The notes: generated by a model not told the origin, from the sequence alone. 64,000 bases of DNA from Nephrocerus scutellatus (GCA_947095585.1 OX352761.1:58148832-58212831); one strand, 5' to 3'. Positions 11,041 to 22,744 are shown, counted from the first letter of the stretch. Numbers and translations: made by a program.

Positions 11041-11940
11041 TTTTTAAATTCTCTATATTAACTTCACTTGTCCGTGTGTTTGTGGGTTTGTGGGCTTGTG
11101 GGTTTGTGGATTTGTGGTGGATTCTTGCGATCAATTTTTAACCCACTTCCTACAGCCCGATTTTATTGAAATTTGGCACACATGTGTATTTCCGGAGACA
11201 ACACTTTCTATTAAATTTTGAGGCCCCTCGGGCTGCGGGGTCGGGGGGGCTCCCAAACAAAAAATTTAAAAAATTTACCCGATTTTCTTCAAATTTTACA
11301 CACATGTGTATACCCAATAAACAATACTTTTTCGAATTTGTTTGTGATCGGGTCCCGGGTTCGGCCGCAAGGCCCTTATACATTTTTTAAATATCTATAC
11401 TGGCATCAGATATTCGTCGCCCTTTATGGACTTTGTGCGGTGTGTGCTGCGCAGTCGGCTGCGCTGCATGGTTTTGGTGGTGGAGAGAGAGAGAGAAATC
11501 TTAGCTCACGCACAAATGAACCCAGCAAATGAAACGAGACATACATGTTTTATGCTGACTTCAACTTACATTTTTATTTCTGAATTGTATTTTTATTGAT
11601 GTCGTTTTTTTTGTTGTCGATATCAACTTACAGATAGAACAACAAGTTTTCGCAATATTCTGTCATTTCGCGTTTTCATAAATTAGTTCAGAGCAGTCAA
11701 AGAGTTCTCAAGATAAATGTTCGTGTTTCTTATTTGCTCAGAGTATGAGCGTGCTCTAAGTGCTCAGAAAAATGATCTGAGCTTTTTCAATTTTAACATC
11801 TGATGTCAAATGTCTGTTTCGATGATTTTCTCCTACAATAAAAAAAAAATGGCCCAGGATCGAGGGGCTCCCATATCAATTTCTGCGACTAGAGAATTTA
11901 GATGAAAAATTTAAATTTTTAAGGGTTGTTTTTTTTTTTA
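11041..11940 (+). repeat. Dispersed ~0.9-kb repeat R, copy 1, inside BEL pol
   Basis: It is near-identical to 53621-54541 over most of its length. It begins AAATTCTCTATATTAACTTC, has a short microsatellite (GTTTGTGG units, 11080-11118), then GTGGATTCTTGCGATC, 'ACACATGTGTAT..CC' blocks, a GAGAGAGA run and a conserved end (TAGAGAATTTAGATG...GGGTTGTTTTT). The ends carry an inverted TAAATTCTCTA/TAGAGAATTTA. No conserved protein is seen. It is non-coding and of unknown class. Confidence 0.75.
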
Positions 11941-12279
11941 TAAAGAGACTCATTGCCAAGGGAGGAATCCCTGAATGACTTGCGTCACGGCAATAAGTTG
12001 GGCTACGCCCTTTATTAAATTCAAAATAAAATAAAAATCGAAGAAATGTGATTTACAATATATATCACATTTCTCACGTTTGTAGCCGGTTTCAATTTAT
12101 TTTCTCAGAATTCTCCCTGATTCATTGAAAAAGCAATACGGAAAAACGAACATGAAAAACTAAAAACGACGCGAGTCCAAATGCTCTCGTCAATGAATCA
12201 TGGTCAGGGAAAACTACAAAAAACCTTGACCAAGAAAATATTACAAATTTTAAAAATAATGTAGATAATAATGAAAATA
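11941..12279. other. A/T-rich segment with inverted repeats, no gene
   Basis: 11950-11990 is the reverse complement (one mismatch noticed) of a ~50-bp piece embedded in the Helitron at 3340-3390. 12042-12074 forms a hairpin (GAAATGTGAT/ATCACATTTC). A looser inverted pair (CCCTGATTCATTGA/TCAATGAATCA) spans 12115-12215. It may be a small MITE; no protein is recognisable. Confidence 0.4.
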
Positions 12280-12552
12280 TTTTTTTTTTTTTAATTATAT
12301 ATTTTATATTCAATAAAAGCTTATGAGCACTTCAACCTTCATCTTCATCCTTCAGGAAGTTGTTAACGCCTAATTTGAAAGCCTGCAGATTATAAGAATC
12401 GAGAAACACGGGATCCACCAATTGATTCCACATCGAAGAGACTCTCGGAAAAAGGAGGATTTAAAGTGTTGGGTTCTACAAGAAAAAAGTTTTAAGGCAA
12501 ATCTATGTTGAGTGGACCTTAAACGAGTGTTTACGTTACTGACAAAAGGACA
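12280..12552 (-). pseudogene. LINE 3' tail inserted in BEL pol
   Basis: The minus strand gives the C-terminus of a LINE ORF2. A stretch beginning RSTQHRFALKL..CRTQHFKSSFF is followed by YNLQAFKLGVNNFLKDEDEG-like residues in another frame, then a stop and a poly(A) run (minus strand, 12292-12280). Such Cys-Arg-Thr..Ser-Phe-Phe endings are common to CR1/L2/jockey-group LINEs. It is 5'-truncated to about 270 bp. Confidence 0.65.
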
Positions 12553-12605
12553 ACAGGTCATTTTCTTATTGTTGTCAGTTGATCACCAATAAGAAAATGA
12601 CCTGT
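12553..12605. repeat. 19-bp-arm perfect palindrome at the BEL/LINE junction
   Basis: Arms ACAGGTCATTTTCTTATTG (12553-12571) and its exact complement (12587-12605) flank a 15-base loop. One arm is normal BEL integrase coding sequence (ATGHFLIG); the other is its inverted copy at the break with the inserted LINE. Confidence 0.9.
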
Positions 12606-13431
12606 GGCTAATGCCGCCAAGTCGTTGGCGTCCGATGATATTGGAGAAATAGGTCTTGAATTAATTATTGCTTCAATTTCTGTTGTGACTGTGCATAATT
12701 CCTCATAGGGCAACGATGCAGAAGACACTGCCTTACGTAACAACTGTTTTGACGATTTTACCGCTGATTCCCATAGCCCGCCAAAATGTGGTGCTCGGGG
12801 TGGTACAAATTTAAAATCAATGCCTCAACGGCTACATTCTGTATGAATTTTGTCAGTCGACCGTCGATGATTAAATAACTGATATAGTTCATGTAGTTGA
12901 TTTTTAGCTCCGATGAAGTTAGTTGCATTCTCTGAGAACAGTGTTCGACAATTTCCTCGTCTACACCAAAAGCGTCGTAATGCTCCGATGAAGCCATCTG
13001 TTGATAGATCCGAGACGACCTCTAAGTGAACTGCCTTGGTTGCAAAGCAGCAAAATACCGCAATGTAGGATTTTTGCGGCTTCTTTCCTCGAATTTTAAA
13101 ATGTGTCCACACTGGTCCAGCAGTCAACTCCGGTAGATATAAAAGGACGTCCTGGTTGCACCCTTGATTCTGGCAGGTTGCCCATTAACGATTTCAATGC
13201 AGTTGGGTTTGATTTTTTACATTGAACACAACGATGAATCACACTATTTGCTAGTACCTTACCCTGGACTAGCCAAAACGGTTGTCTTGTTATGGCAAGT
13301 AATGTTTGAGCTCCTACAGGATAATGCTGAATATGCAGCTCGGTAAGTACCAACCGAGTGAATATGTGATCTTTCGGAAAGAGCATTGGATGCCGCGCAT
13401 CGTACCGATAACCTTGCTGCTTAAAGTTCAA
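12558..13431 (-). pseudogene. BEL element 1 integrase
   Basis: The minus strand carries a zinc-binding region (HIQH...HRCVQC, about 13330-13225), then the core with GRPFISTGVD, SYIAVFCCFATKAVHLEVVSD (13075-13020) and a C-terminal TEIEAIINSRPISPISSD. The second catalytic position reads SENATNF where BEL elements usually have SDNATNF. Frames shift near 13110 and 12830. Integrase would insert the cDNA; this one is broken and is cut at 12558. Confidence 0.85.
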
Positions 13432-13439
13432 GTCGTGGT

Positions 13440-14500
13440 ATCGTTACAATTTTAGTTGGCGTGACTCTAGATTTTGAACAAAGTAATTTTACTACGTTAC
13501 CATTTTTGCCTGATGATTTTATATATCATCCGTGCATACAAGCCTTGGAATCGTTATGTCATCTAACCGTTTTAAATTTTGTCTGAAGCCTTCCAATTTG
13601 GTGTGCAAATTGACAGGGAGAGGCGCGTCCACAGATCTTGAATAAAAATTTTGGCGATAATTACGACTGGACTTAACAAACCAATAGTATCGAAAACATG
13701 AGCGACATCGGACAGTACAGTTCGATTTGAAATTTTGTTCTTAGCTTTCCATGCTGTTTTGATTGATATTATATCTGGCCTTGGAAGCCAAGTTATGCCA
13801 AGTGTTTTAACAGCATGCATCTGACCGTCAGTTATATCTAATTTCAATTCAATGTCATGTTGTGGTTGCTGCACCATTAACGTAATCGCATTCTAGCTGT
13901 GCCAAGCATCTCAATGACTTCAGCTTGCATTTTTATTGCTTCGTCAAGGTTATTGCTTCCGGACATAACATCGTCCACATAGAAGTCCCGTTTTGTTATT
14001 TTTGATGCAAGTGGATAAATTTGTTGATTTTGATCCGCTAATGTTTGTAAACATTTAATTGCGAGATACGGCGCTGCCGTTGTCCCATAAGTAACTGTCT
14101 TCAGCTTGAAGTACTCTAGTTTCTTTTGTGGGTCATCTCTCCACATAATAAGTTGCATGTGGGTGTCTTGATCATGTATGAAAATCTGTCGGTACATCTT
14201 TTCGATATCACCGGTGAATACGTACGTGTGCATACGAAACCGTATGAATACATCGAAAAGTTCTTGCTGAATTTGGGTACAGTATGTAGCAGCTGATTCA
14301 GAGATACGTTTGTGGACGTTTTGCATGATGCATCAAAAACTACCCGCAGTTTTGTCGTGGTGCTCTCTGGTTTCATTACGCAATGATGAGGAATCACATA
14401 ACGATTGCTTGTAATAGTAGATTCGTTAACAACTTCCATATGACCTATACCTTTGTACTCAGTCATGAACTCCACATATTGCGCTCGTACAATAGGATCT
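13440..14500 (-). pseudogene. BEL element 1 reverse transcriptase and RNase H remnant
   Basis: Conserved blocks read on the minus strand: KLRVVFDASCKTS (about 14350), YVFTGDIEKMYRQI (14215), TVTYGTTAAPYLA (14085), the active site FYVDDVMSG (13985), and the post-RT segment LGITWLPRPDIISIKTAW (13790). The usual tether after WTRL is short, and most of RNase H is missing before IPRLEL-like sequence at 13440. Frames change at about 14320 and 13877. This is the RT of BEL/Pao elements (roo-like). Confidence 0.9.
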
Positions 14501-14504
14501 TTCG

Positions 14505-15026
14505 TTAGTTTTCGTTCGTGTGCATAAAACCGACGTTTCGCCGTTTCCCGTGATGACCCAAGTTTAAACCGCAGACTTGTTCTTGGACACTTGGTGAATT
14601 CTCCACTTTTCCGAGCACAACCCACCCGAAGATAGTGTTCTGCAGCGAAGGGCTATTATACATTGAGCTGAGTGATGCTTGACCGACCATCATCACCTCG
14701 TTGTAAAATTCTGCACCAATGAGCATATCGACTTCTTGAGCTCTATAAAAATTGGGGTCTGCAAGTGGACAATTTTGTGGTATGGTCCAGTTGACTGGGT
14801 TGATTGTGTGCTTAGGTTGCTTCTGAATGATTGTGTCTAAGACAAAAACTTCAATCACTATTGAATAACTGGTTTGTCGAGACTGAATGGTGACGTTAGT
14901 GCGTTTTTGTGCGTTTTGTTTCAAACCGCCTATACCAATGACGTTCAAAGGACTGTTGCTTATCGGAAAACCTAGTTTTCTAAACAGCTTAGTGCCAATA
15001 AGGCACGGCATTGGATTGATGTACAT
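14505..15026 (-). pseudogene. BEL element 1 aspartic protease region
   Basis: It reads KLGFPISNSPLNVIGIGGL, then VDMLIGAEFYNEV and FGWVVLGK, the typical BEL/Pao protease (DUF1758) layout. The N-terminal active site is gone: gag runs through QCRALL and breaks into ALSCLEN-stop exactly where DSGSQ is expected. The protease then resumes in another frame at LFRKLGF. A small deletion has thus removed the catalytic Asp. Confidence 0.8.
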
Positions 15027-16357
15027 GTACCATGTCTGGTTGTCACATTAATTATATCTGTTGCTAAAAGCACGTATAACTGACGTGTCACTGATGCCGC
15101 GACTGCTGACGTTGAGGCTGACGGAGTTGTTGTTTGCCCGATGGCTGAATTTGTTGATGTTGCAGAATAGGCTGCTTGGTCCAATCCTGACTGTTGTGTG
15201 CGCACCCTGGGTTGGCTGCTATACTTGTGCCCATTGTAAGCATCGTGGAGTAGCGTGTTGTGCTTTGCGCTGCAAATTCGACAGTTGCCGGCTGAACACT
15301 GTTGGGTTGCGTGTTCCTCTCGCAGGCAATTTTTGCATATTTTCCACTCCTTCAGATTCTTTAGACGAGCTGATGGTGACATTTGGAGAAATGTCGGGCA
15401 TCTGAACACATAGTGGCTCTGTCGGCACAGCTTGCACGTCGAGGGCCCTGTAATTAAACACGATTTTAGACTAGCTTTAACCCCCTGGTTTTGTAGTCCA
15501 AGGACGCATTCCGTAGTAACATCATGTAAAGTTTTGATAGTGGCTTTAGATTCAATTTGACTCCTTGCTGCGACAGTAATTTGTTGAGAAGTGCTGTGAA
15601 TTATTTTGTTGTTGTAACGATTTTCTACCAATTTCCATGCTGTGGAATAATTTTGGTTCGATACTGGAAGGTGCTGGATGAGTGATTTTGCTTCCCCAGT
15701 TAAACTATTGTTAAGGTAAAACATTTTTTCAGCATTGGAGATCGTAGTATTATGTACCATTTGTGGGTAGATATCATAAAACTGGCTCCATTTTAGATAA
15801 TTCGCATCAAACGTTGGAATGGAAATTTTTGGTAGCTGAAGATTGTTATGTGGCATTGGTGTGGATGTAGGAACCGACACGCTTTCCAGCCTTGTAGATA
15901 ATTCAATGAGGATTACGTCGACACTTTCCTCCAATTCATAGTATCGGTTGAGAGAATTCCCGAACGGTTCGGAATCTGGAGCTGCGATTTCCCAAATCGT
16001 CATGTTGTTGGCCATAATTTCAATCCAATAATCTTATCTTTCTTTAGTTGATAGTAGTGCTTGGAATTGGATGTTTGCCATTGTTGGTTAATTCTGTCCA
16101 TCAGATGCCGCAATTGACTTATGCAAGACTGGTATCTGTTGACTAAACCACACAGTCGTGTGTCCTCGTTGCTTGGCTTGACTTGTTGCATTGGTTGTGT
16201 GGTATTCGATGACGGAGGATTAACTATCAGTTTCGGAGGATTAAATTCTAGCTGTGGTGACGTTGCTCCTTTGTAATGTATAATGGGTATAGCACAAGCT
16301 GGCAGGATCTCCTTGTAATGTATGCCAGCTATTGATGGTAACTTGGCAGGGTCGCCA
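14990..16357 (-). pseudogene. BEL element 1 gag
   Basis: The 347-codon ORF (16015-14972) has a DUF1759-like core (LPKISIPTFDANYLKWSQFYD, MFYLNNSLTGEAKSLIQHLP) and cysteine clusters CKLCRQSHYVFRC and CKNCLREEH..C..C typical of BEL Gag. A segment is missing between the NNKIIHS and LQNQGV parts. An upstream frame (16191-16000) supplies the N-terminal domain (RYQSCISQLRHLMDRINQQW), and that frame is open back to about 16355. Gag assembles the particle. The start codon is uncertain because the element's own LTR is not seen intact here. Confidence 0.85.
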
Positions 16358-16401
16358 TGTAAAGATTAGTAACTGTAACGCTATTGCTGATTGAAACGCT
16401 A

Positions 16402-17251
16402 GGAGCAATTTAGGGCTTTATTTCCATGTACTGTATAATGCTCCTTGATGTCTAGTAACGGGTTCCACTAGTCAAGGCTATTACGCCAGAGACTTGAACC
16501 TTTGGGGCAATTTCCTGCTCTCAAGGTGGGAATTCAACTAGAGGTTCCTGCTAATGCCTTTAGGGTTTAAGGCTCGCAAGCCTAAGAAAACACTGGTGGT
16601 ATTGCTTTTGCTTTCTAGTCTGAAGTTCGAACTAGAAGTGATTTTTATTTGATTCTTGTTGCTTATTTATAGGTGGTCAAAGACTTAAAACATACTACAC
16701 AATTTAATAAGAATACATAGAAAAGTATACACATGTATACTAGGTAGATCGATTAATGCTGGTCAGCATTTTGGCATTATTGCATACCAATATGCCGAAC
16801 ATTCTTAATTGCTTCAGGTCGCTTGCCTATATATTGCTGATGTGACATATTTACCAGCACAGGCAAGTGACCTACATTGTTTATAACTTTATTGCATGTT
16901 CGGTCAACGTCATACACCGCAAGGGTAAGTGACCGAACGTTATTTACTTTTTTTATGATCAGCGCTCGCTCGCCTATAATGCTTTCTATGCATTTTGTTT
17001 GTTGTCATAGGCTAACGACCGCCGATCGTACTCTCATTACTTTGTATGCTGCCATGCTCAGGCATGAAGTGTGCTGACAAAGTAATAAGACTCTTTTTTG
17101 TTTGTTCACTCGTTGAGTGTTTAAGCTGTAATATTTTAATTGCGGTTCATATGCAGATGGCATTATGAGGAATACAATGAATCGGGACTATATGAATAAT
17201 TAATCGATCTAACCTTGAATACTATGTTAGCGCTGGTATGCTCCCTTCACA
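16402..17251 (-). repeat. mdg1/412-like LTR, left copy (850 bp)
   Basis: It is almost identical to 23490-24339 (differences seen at 16592 and 16887). On the minus strand it starts TGTGAAGGGAGC right after a purine-rich GGAAGAGTGG, so it is in 3' LTR position for the element to its right. Oddly, its other side is followed at 16357-16345 by TGGCGACCCTGCC, which resembles a tRNA-Arg primer site expected beside a 5' LTR. An extended LTR of 16358-17251 would end ..ACA against it. A series of inverted repeats lies at 16816-17090. Confidence 0.8.
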
Positions 17252-17978
17252 CCACTCTTCCTGGGGGAAAAAGGAGAAATCATGACACATCGTGATTTCT
17301 TCTTTTTAGGCGCCACTTGTTTATCATTTTCTGGTTTGATTACCAGGTGGGAGATTTTTTGTTTGTTTTACAATTATTTGAAATAAATTTTTGTTTTGTC
17401 GTAAAAAGGTTACGTTAATTCGGAGAAGTACATAGGTAGGTATATTTATTTCTTATTGTTAAATTTTAGTTTAATGTATATTTTTTTTTTGTTTAATACA
17501 TTCATTCAATCTTAATTATAATTGTAATTGTAGTAATAATTGTAAGTCTAGAAATTAATTTTTTAATTTTTAAATCTTATTTTTAGTTCTAATTTTAAAT
17601 CGTTAATGAATTTGTTAAAACTTTAAAACTATGTTGTAGAAATTAAATTATTTACTTTTTTTTTATATTTTTAATGCTATATATGGAAATTATATATGTA
17701 TGTTTCTTATATATGTATTTTTTTTTTTATTTTTTTTTTTTTTTTTTTTTTTTACTATGTTGTATGGATATTTTCGTTAAATTATATTTTTCTTAAGTGA
17801 TATGTTTTTATTTAGACTTCTAACTTAAATTCTATTTTTACTTAGTTTGTTTGTATTCATTATTGTTTTTACTTATTATTGCTTCTATATAATATATTAT
17901 ATTTTTTTTTATAATTTATTTACAATTTGGGATACATTCTCTCGCCCTTTTTTTTTTTTTTTTTTTTTTAGATCAGTT
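17252..17978 (-). other. 3' non-coding region of the mdg1-like element
   Basis: This is A/T-rich sequence with long T runs (17720-17752, 17950-17969) between the integrase stop and the polypurine tract at 17252-17262. I see no env and no other ORF of note. Confidence 0.6.
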
Positions 17979-19697
17979 TTATAACGTTAAATATATGTAA
18001 AATGGCTTTAGTCTATTTTTGTGTACTGTCATTCTTTTGTTTTCGTATTTGATTTCACAATTCACACCATTTTGTGACAAGACTTCATATGGTCCTATAT
18101 ATATTGGATCTAGTTTCTTTCTAGCCTCATTTCTCAATAAAACCAAACTTCCTATTTCGAAATTTGCACTTTTTGTGTGCCCATCTATGTCATACCTTTC
18201 TTTCCTAGCATTTTTCTTATTTATTAGAGTTTCTCGAGCATCACTATGAGCAACTTGTAATTTATTCTTCAAGTCAATTACGTAGTCCTCATAGTTGTAT
18301 ACTGGTTCTATATGTTTCGTTAAATTTGATGGTAAGTTACACTGCTTTCCGAATATAAGTTCGAAAGGTGTATAACCCGTTTCTGAGTGTACAGAAGTAT
18401 TATAACAGAAAACATAATAGGGCAACCAGGTGCTCCAATCGGTATGTTTATCCGAAACATAACTTCTTAGATATGCTCCTAAAACCTTATGAGAGTTTTC
18501 TAGTGCCACTATACTTTCATGATGGTATGCTGTAGATTGTAATTGTTCTATCCTCAACAATTTACAGCAACCCTTTAAAACCTGATTTAGAAACTCGGTT
18601 CCTTGATCTGATGCTATTCTAAGTGGTACTCCATATCTTAAAATAAAACCTTCTACTATAGCTTTTGCTACTGTGACTGATTCTTTATTTGGAAGTGGTA
18701 TAGCTTCCATAAATTTTGTAAGTTCGTCTTGTATTGTCAGAATATACTTGGAGCCATCTTCTGATTCTTCTAAGGGTCCTACTAAATCTAGATATAATTT
18801 TTCAAAACCTGATTCGGCTGTAGATGTAATAGTCATGGGTTGTTTTTTAGGCTGGATATATTTGTTTCTTTGGCAAATCGGGCAATGCTTAACAAATGTC
18901 GTCACATCGTTTTGCATTCCTGTCCAAAAGTATTTTTTCTTAATTTTTTGTAACATACGGTTTACTCCGGCATGTCCGCTAGTTGGAAGTATGTGGTAGT
19001 CATTTAGTATTAATTTCTTCTTACAAGGATCGGTTACTTCGATATGGTTTTCTATAATGTGCACTTTGATATTACTTTCTTTAAACATTTCTCCTAATAT
19101 CTTTTTTAATTCATTTACTTTGCATTCTCGGTGGCCACCTGCAAGTTTCTTCATTTCATTTTTAGTAACATATATTTTCTTAATTGATCTTGATCCGCAG
19201 AGTTTTTGCACATCCCTTGACAGTATTTTGCCAAATTCTGCCGCTTGGGTTGTAGTGCTTTCCTTGGATTTATTTAGGAGTAAACAATTCCTTTTTGAAA
19301 TATACGCCAAAACTTTGTTTGGGGCTATAATTATGTCCATATCCTTGTAATTAACTAAATCTTCCGTAAAATTGTCAACGATCTTTAGCTCCACGACTTT
19401 CAGTCCATTTTCTGGTAATTTTAGTAGTTCTATTATACGATTTTCTTTCGATTCTTTACTTTCTATTTTATCGCCTGTTTGACTTTGATTATAACTATTG
19501 ATTTTCGATTGAGCTCTCGTTATAACACGTATAGGTAATTGTTTTAAATCGTCCGAGTCTAATTTTATACGGCTAAGTGCGTCTGCGGTACAATTATCTT
19601 TGCCGGGAGAATATTCTACGTAAAAATTGTATTCCTCTAGTAATAGTCTAAATTTGGTTAGTCTACTACTAGGTTCTTTTAGTGAGAACAAGTACAC
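17979..19697 (-). pseudogene. mdg1-like RNase H end and integrase (572 codons open)
   Basis: It opens at VYLFSLKEPSSRLTKFRL and KDNCTADALSRI, the end of Ty3 RNase H. The integrase zinc finger follows (HAGVNRMLQKIKKKYFWTGM, then CPICQRNK), then the DDE core: LYLDLVGPL, IASDQGTEF and AYHHESIVALENSH. A GPY/F-like module (YIGPYEVL) is near the C-terminus. Integrase would insert cDNA. The ORF is uninterrupted, but an in-frame TAA just upstream (19698-19700) cuts it from RT where a Leu codon is expected after TDHRP. It is the most intact piece of this element. Confidence 0.9.
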
Positions 19698-20406
19698 TTA
19701 GGGTCTGTGGTCTGTCAAAATCTTAAATCTTCTTTCGAACAGATAGGGTCGATAGTGTTTGACTGCCCACACTATTGCAAGTAATTCTTTCTCAATGGTG
19801 CTATAGTTTTTCTCTGCCTTATTAAGAGTAAGTAAGATTGTCAGAGATAACGTGTCCTAGGTATAACACTTCTTTGCGCAAGAAAGAACATTTTCCTGAA
19901 TGTATCTTGAGATTTACTTCTCTGTGACGTTCAAAAACTTGGATTAAGTTTTTATTGTGGTGTTCTAAACTTTTACCGAAAACTATGAGGTCATCAAGAT
20001 AAACGAAGCAACGTGAATATATTAGACCTGACATCGCTATGGACATCATTCTTGAAAATTTGCTGGGTGAAATCTTTAGCCCCATCGGTAGTCGTTTTAG
20101 TTGGTAGTGACCTTCTTCTGTTGAAAACGCCGTAATTGGTCTGCTATTAGCATCTAACTCCATTTGATAGTATCCCTGGCTTAAATCTATGCACGAAAAG
20201 TAAGCTGCTCCTCCTACCATGTCATAGATGTCTGTTATGTTGGGTAGGGGGAATTTGTCATCCTCAATTCGCTCGTTAACGTGACGATAGTCTATCACCA
20301 ATCGGAATTTCTGTAGACCGGTAACAGGGTCTTTCTTTTTGGGTACGATAAGTACTGGGGAATTCCAAGCAGAAATAGATGGCTCTATGATATCATCTGC
20401 TAACAT
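19698..20406 (-). pseudogene. mdg1-like reverse transcriptase, with internal deletion
   Basis: Ty3/gypsy RT blocks are clear: MLADDIIEPSISAWNSPVLI, FRLVIDYRHVNERI, YFSCIDLSQGYYQM, LKRLPMGLKISP and the active site CFVYLDDLIVFG (about 19990). After LGHVISDN (19850) the sequence jumps to [16 protein letters not shown], skipping the thumb and the first RNase H catalytic segment, roughly 100 residues by family comparison. The start is frame-shifted relative to protease, and TAA follows TDHRP. The enzyme is dead. Confidence 0.9.
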
Positions 20407-21290
20407 TTTTCGTATTTCTTCTTTGTATATTTTGGGGATGCTCCTTCTTTAAGAGTGATATCTGCCTTTCCAATATTGGTATATGTTAATTTATCACCTT
20501 CTACGTGAAAGATATCTTGGTATTTAGAACATATTGCTTCGATTTCCGTTTTTTCCTCACTATTTAATGTATCAAAACTTATTTCGCTTAATATCTTATT
20601 AACTCGGGTGCTTATCGATTTATCTGTCTGGTGGTAGCGTAAGACATAATGTTCCGAAGCGGGTAAAGATAAAGGCTCAGCCCATTTAAGAGTTACTGTT
20701 GTATCGCGTGTATTTAGTATTCTAATAGGAATTTTTCCTTTTATGGGTGTAGAAAGTGACCCGGCCATGAAAATATCTCTACCTAATTCTTGTGGGGCAA
20801 AAACTCGAGCTTCGGTGTGCTCTGTGCTTAGAAAATAGGTTGCTTCGCACCTTGGTGCTAGCAGGACAGTGTTTATGTGCTGCTGGGAGCATATGGGTAG
20901 GTGAATTGTATTACTACTTTTCCTGAGTTTTAATAAAAATTCCTCCAAATCGATTATGGCGTTAAATTCTAAAAGAAAGTTTGCTCCGATAATTCCTTCA
21001 ACTGGAATCGGAAAAGAATCGGGTACTACATGAAATTCGTATGGGACGATGAGCTCATCAATATGCAAATCGAGATAACATGTTCCCTTAGTCTGGAGAT
21101 TTCCTGATATTCCTAAAATATTTGTAGTTTTGTCTGTGAATATCCTAATGCTTTTGTCGATTTTACCTTCTTTAATTACACAAATCGAGGCTCCTGTGTC
21201 AAGCAAAAATCTTGTGTCTGTATTATTGTCTAGTCCTATTTCAACGTGGATGCCGTTTGACGGTCCAACAGTGCAATTTGCTCTTGACAC
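20400..21290 (-). pseudogene. mdg1-like protease and RT linker
   Basis: It has an aspartic protease active site FLLDTGASICVI (about 21205), a flap/ILG-like GIIGANFLLEF (20995), and a long linker ending LKEGASPKYTK. The ORF is 296 codons and overlaps gag by frame change, as in many Ty3 elements where pol follows by ribosomal frameshift. A small indel at about 20420 shifts it out of frame with RT. Confidence 0.85.
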
Positions 21291-21298
21291 TTGTGGAG

Positions 21299-22309
21299 TT
21301 ATTGGTTTCCCCCCGATGGGTCAGCTTCCCCCTCGGTGGGTTGCTCGTTTCCCATTGTTAGTATTCTGTTGTCCCTAGCCTGACTGTTTCTAAATGGGTT
21401 TCTATTCTGCCTGTCTTGATTATGGTTTGGTTGCCCCCGATTGTTTTGTCTGTCATTGAAATTGTTCTGTCTGTACCTGTCATTGTAGCTATTCCTGTAC
21501 TGAGACGAATTATTTGGTATTGGCGGTATACTGGGCCTATTGTTGTTTCCTGACCTTTGGTTATTTCGGTTTCGTTCGTTCTGGTATAATAATCTTCCCT
21601 GATTTTGGTTTTGGATATTTCTATTCTGAAAGAATCGCTCATTATTATATGAGAATCTTCCTTGATTAGAAAATCTTGGTTGGCCTACGTAATTAGCGTT
21701 CTGTCTGTGAGTGTATCTGGTGTCGAAGTATCTAACTGAGTTTGTGGGAGTAGTAGAACTTTGGTCCAACTCTAGTAGATGTTGAATTGCGTCTTTTAGT
21801 TTAGTGTGCCTGGCACTGTCAAGTACTATTTTTAGCCTATCGTTAACTCCTTTTTTTAGGAATGCTAATCCACGTCTATCGTTTGCTATTGTAAGTGTTT
21901 CACGTGTAGATTCCCCGTGGCAAGCTACTTCGAGTTCTGTCATTCTTGATATTAAATTTTCTATAATCGTTACGAATTCGTGCACTGGTCGATTACCTTG
22001 GTATGTACGACTTAATTAAGTTTGTATTGATTCGATTGTTTCTTTTGGCCCACATTTTTCTATCAAAATTTTCTTTAGTGATGCAAAATCTTCTGGCTTT
22101 TGATTACCAAATTCTGTTAGGGCTTTCCCTTGAACCTTGCATTTTAAAAGGAATTTAACTAAGGTTGGTCTAGAATCATCGTTAAGAGTGTCGTGGTAAA
22201 ATTCGACGTTATTAATAAAGTCGCGGATGTTTTCGGCTCTTTTGCTATCCTCTTCGCAATTGAGGGTTGGCAATTTTTGCGCAAGGCTGAAATTGAAAGA
22301 ATCTGCCAT
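21299..22309 (-). pseudogene. mdg1-like gag (one nonsense codon)
   Basis: The ATG is at 22309 (MADSFNFSLAQKLP). A TAA at 22016-22018 falls inside IQT-stop-LSRTYQG, apparently a point change. The frame then runs 21985-21299 with GLAFLKKGVNDRL. The C-terminal half is extremely Asn/Arg/Gln-rich with no CCHC knuckle, as known for mdg1/412-group Gag, which use basic low-complexity tails for RNA binding. Restoring function would need more than this site, since pol is also broken. Confidence 0.85.
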
Positions 22310-22393
22310 TTTGATAGGTTTCGGTTGTAAGCTACTATTAACTATTTTTTCCGATTGTCGTTTAAAAACTTTTGCGGTGGCTATTAGTTTCTT

Positions 22394-22594
22394 TTAGTTT
22401 ACTACTTCTAACTCAGAACAGCTATCTTGATCTATTTTTGAGAGTTGTTCGCAAAAAGAGATCCAAAGTTCCTCGATCTGTTCTAATTTTCTTTTTACCC
22501 CTTCCTCTTTTCTTGTCCTATTAGGCGATTTTTTTAAGCTGTCGTAGCAGGTTTTTAGTGCGTTTAGGGCTTCTGTTAGTTGGGAGAAATTCAT
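22394..22594 (-). CDS. Small ORF ahead of gag, 66 aa, coiled-coil-like
   Basis: MNFSQLTEALNALKTCYDSL begins a short hydrophilic protein rich in Lys, Glu and Leu, with heptad-like spacing over residues 5-50. It lies 85 bp before gag, on the same strand. I do not recognise it. 412/mdg1-type elements are known to me for small ORFs upstream of gag, so it may be a genuine element gene. Its short length makes chance possible. Confidence 0.45.
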   Translation of the reverse strand: MNFSQLTEALNALKTCYDSLKKSPNRTRKEEGVKRKLEQIEELWISFCEQLSKIDQDSCSELEVVN

Positions 22595-22744
22595 TAGGTT
22601 GAGAGGCTAGAATGGAATGAAAAACGATCCTATCTTTATATGACCATAATCAGTAGAACTAAAAAAAAATTTTTTTATGGGGATAGTGTTTTTTCTCTTA
22701 TTTTATTTTGCTTATCATATTAAAAGATATATTTTATTTTATAT

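Noticed and set aside
16877..17077. 66-codon ORFs in both mdg1-like LTRs (also 23965-24165)
   Set aside because: They lie across stem-loops of the LTR, have no protein features, and their identity only reflects LTR identity.
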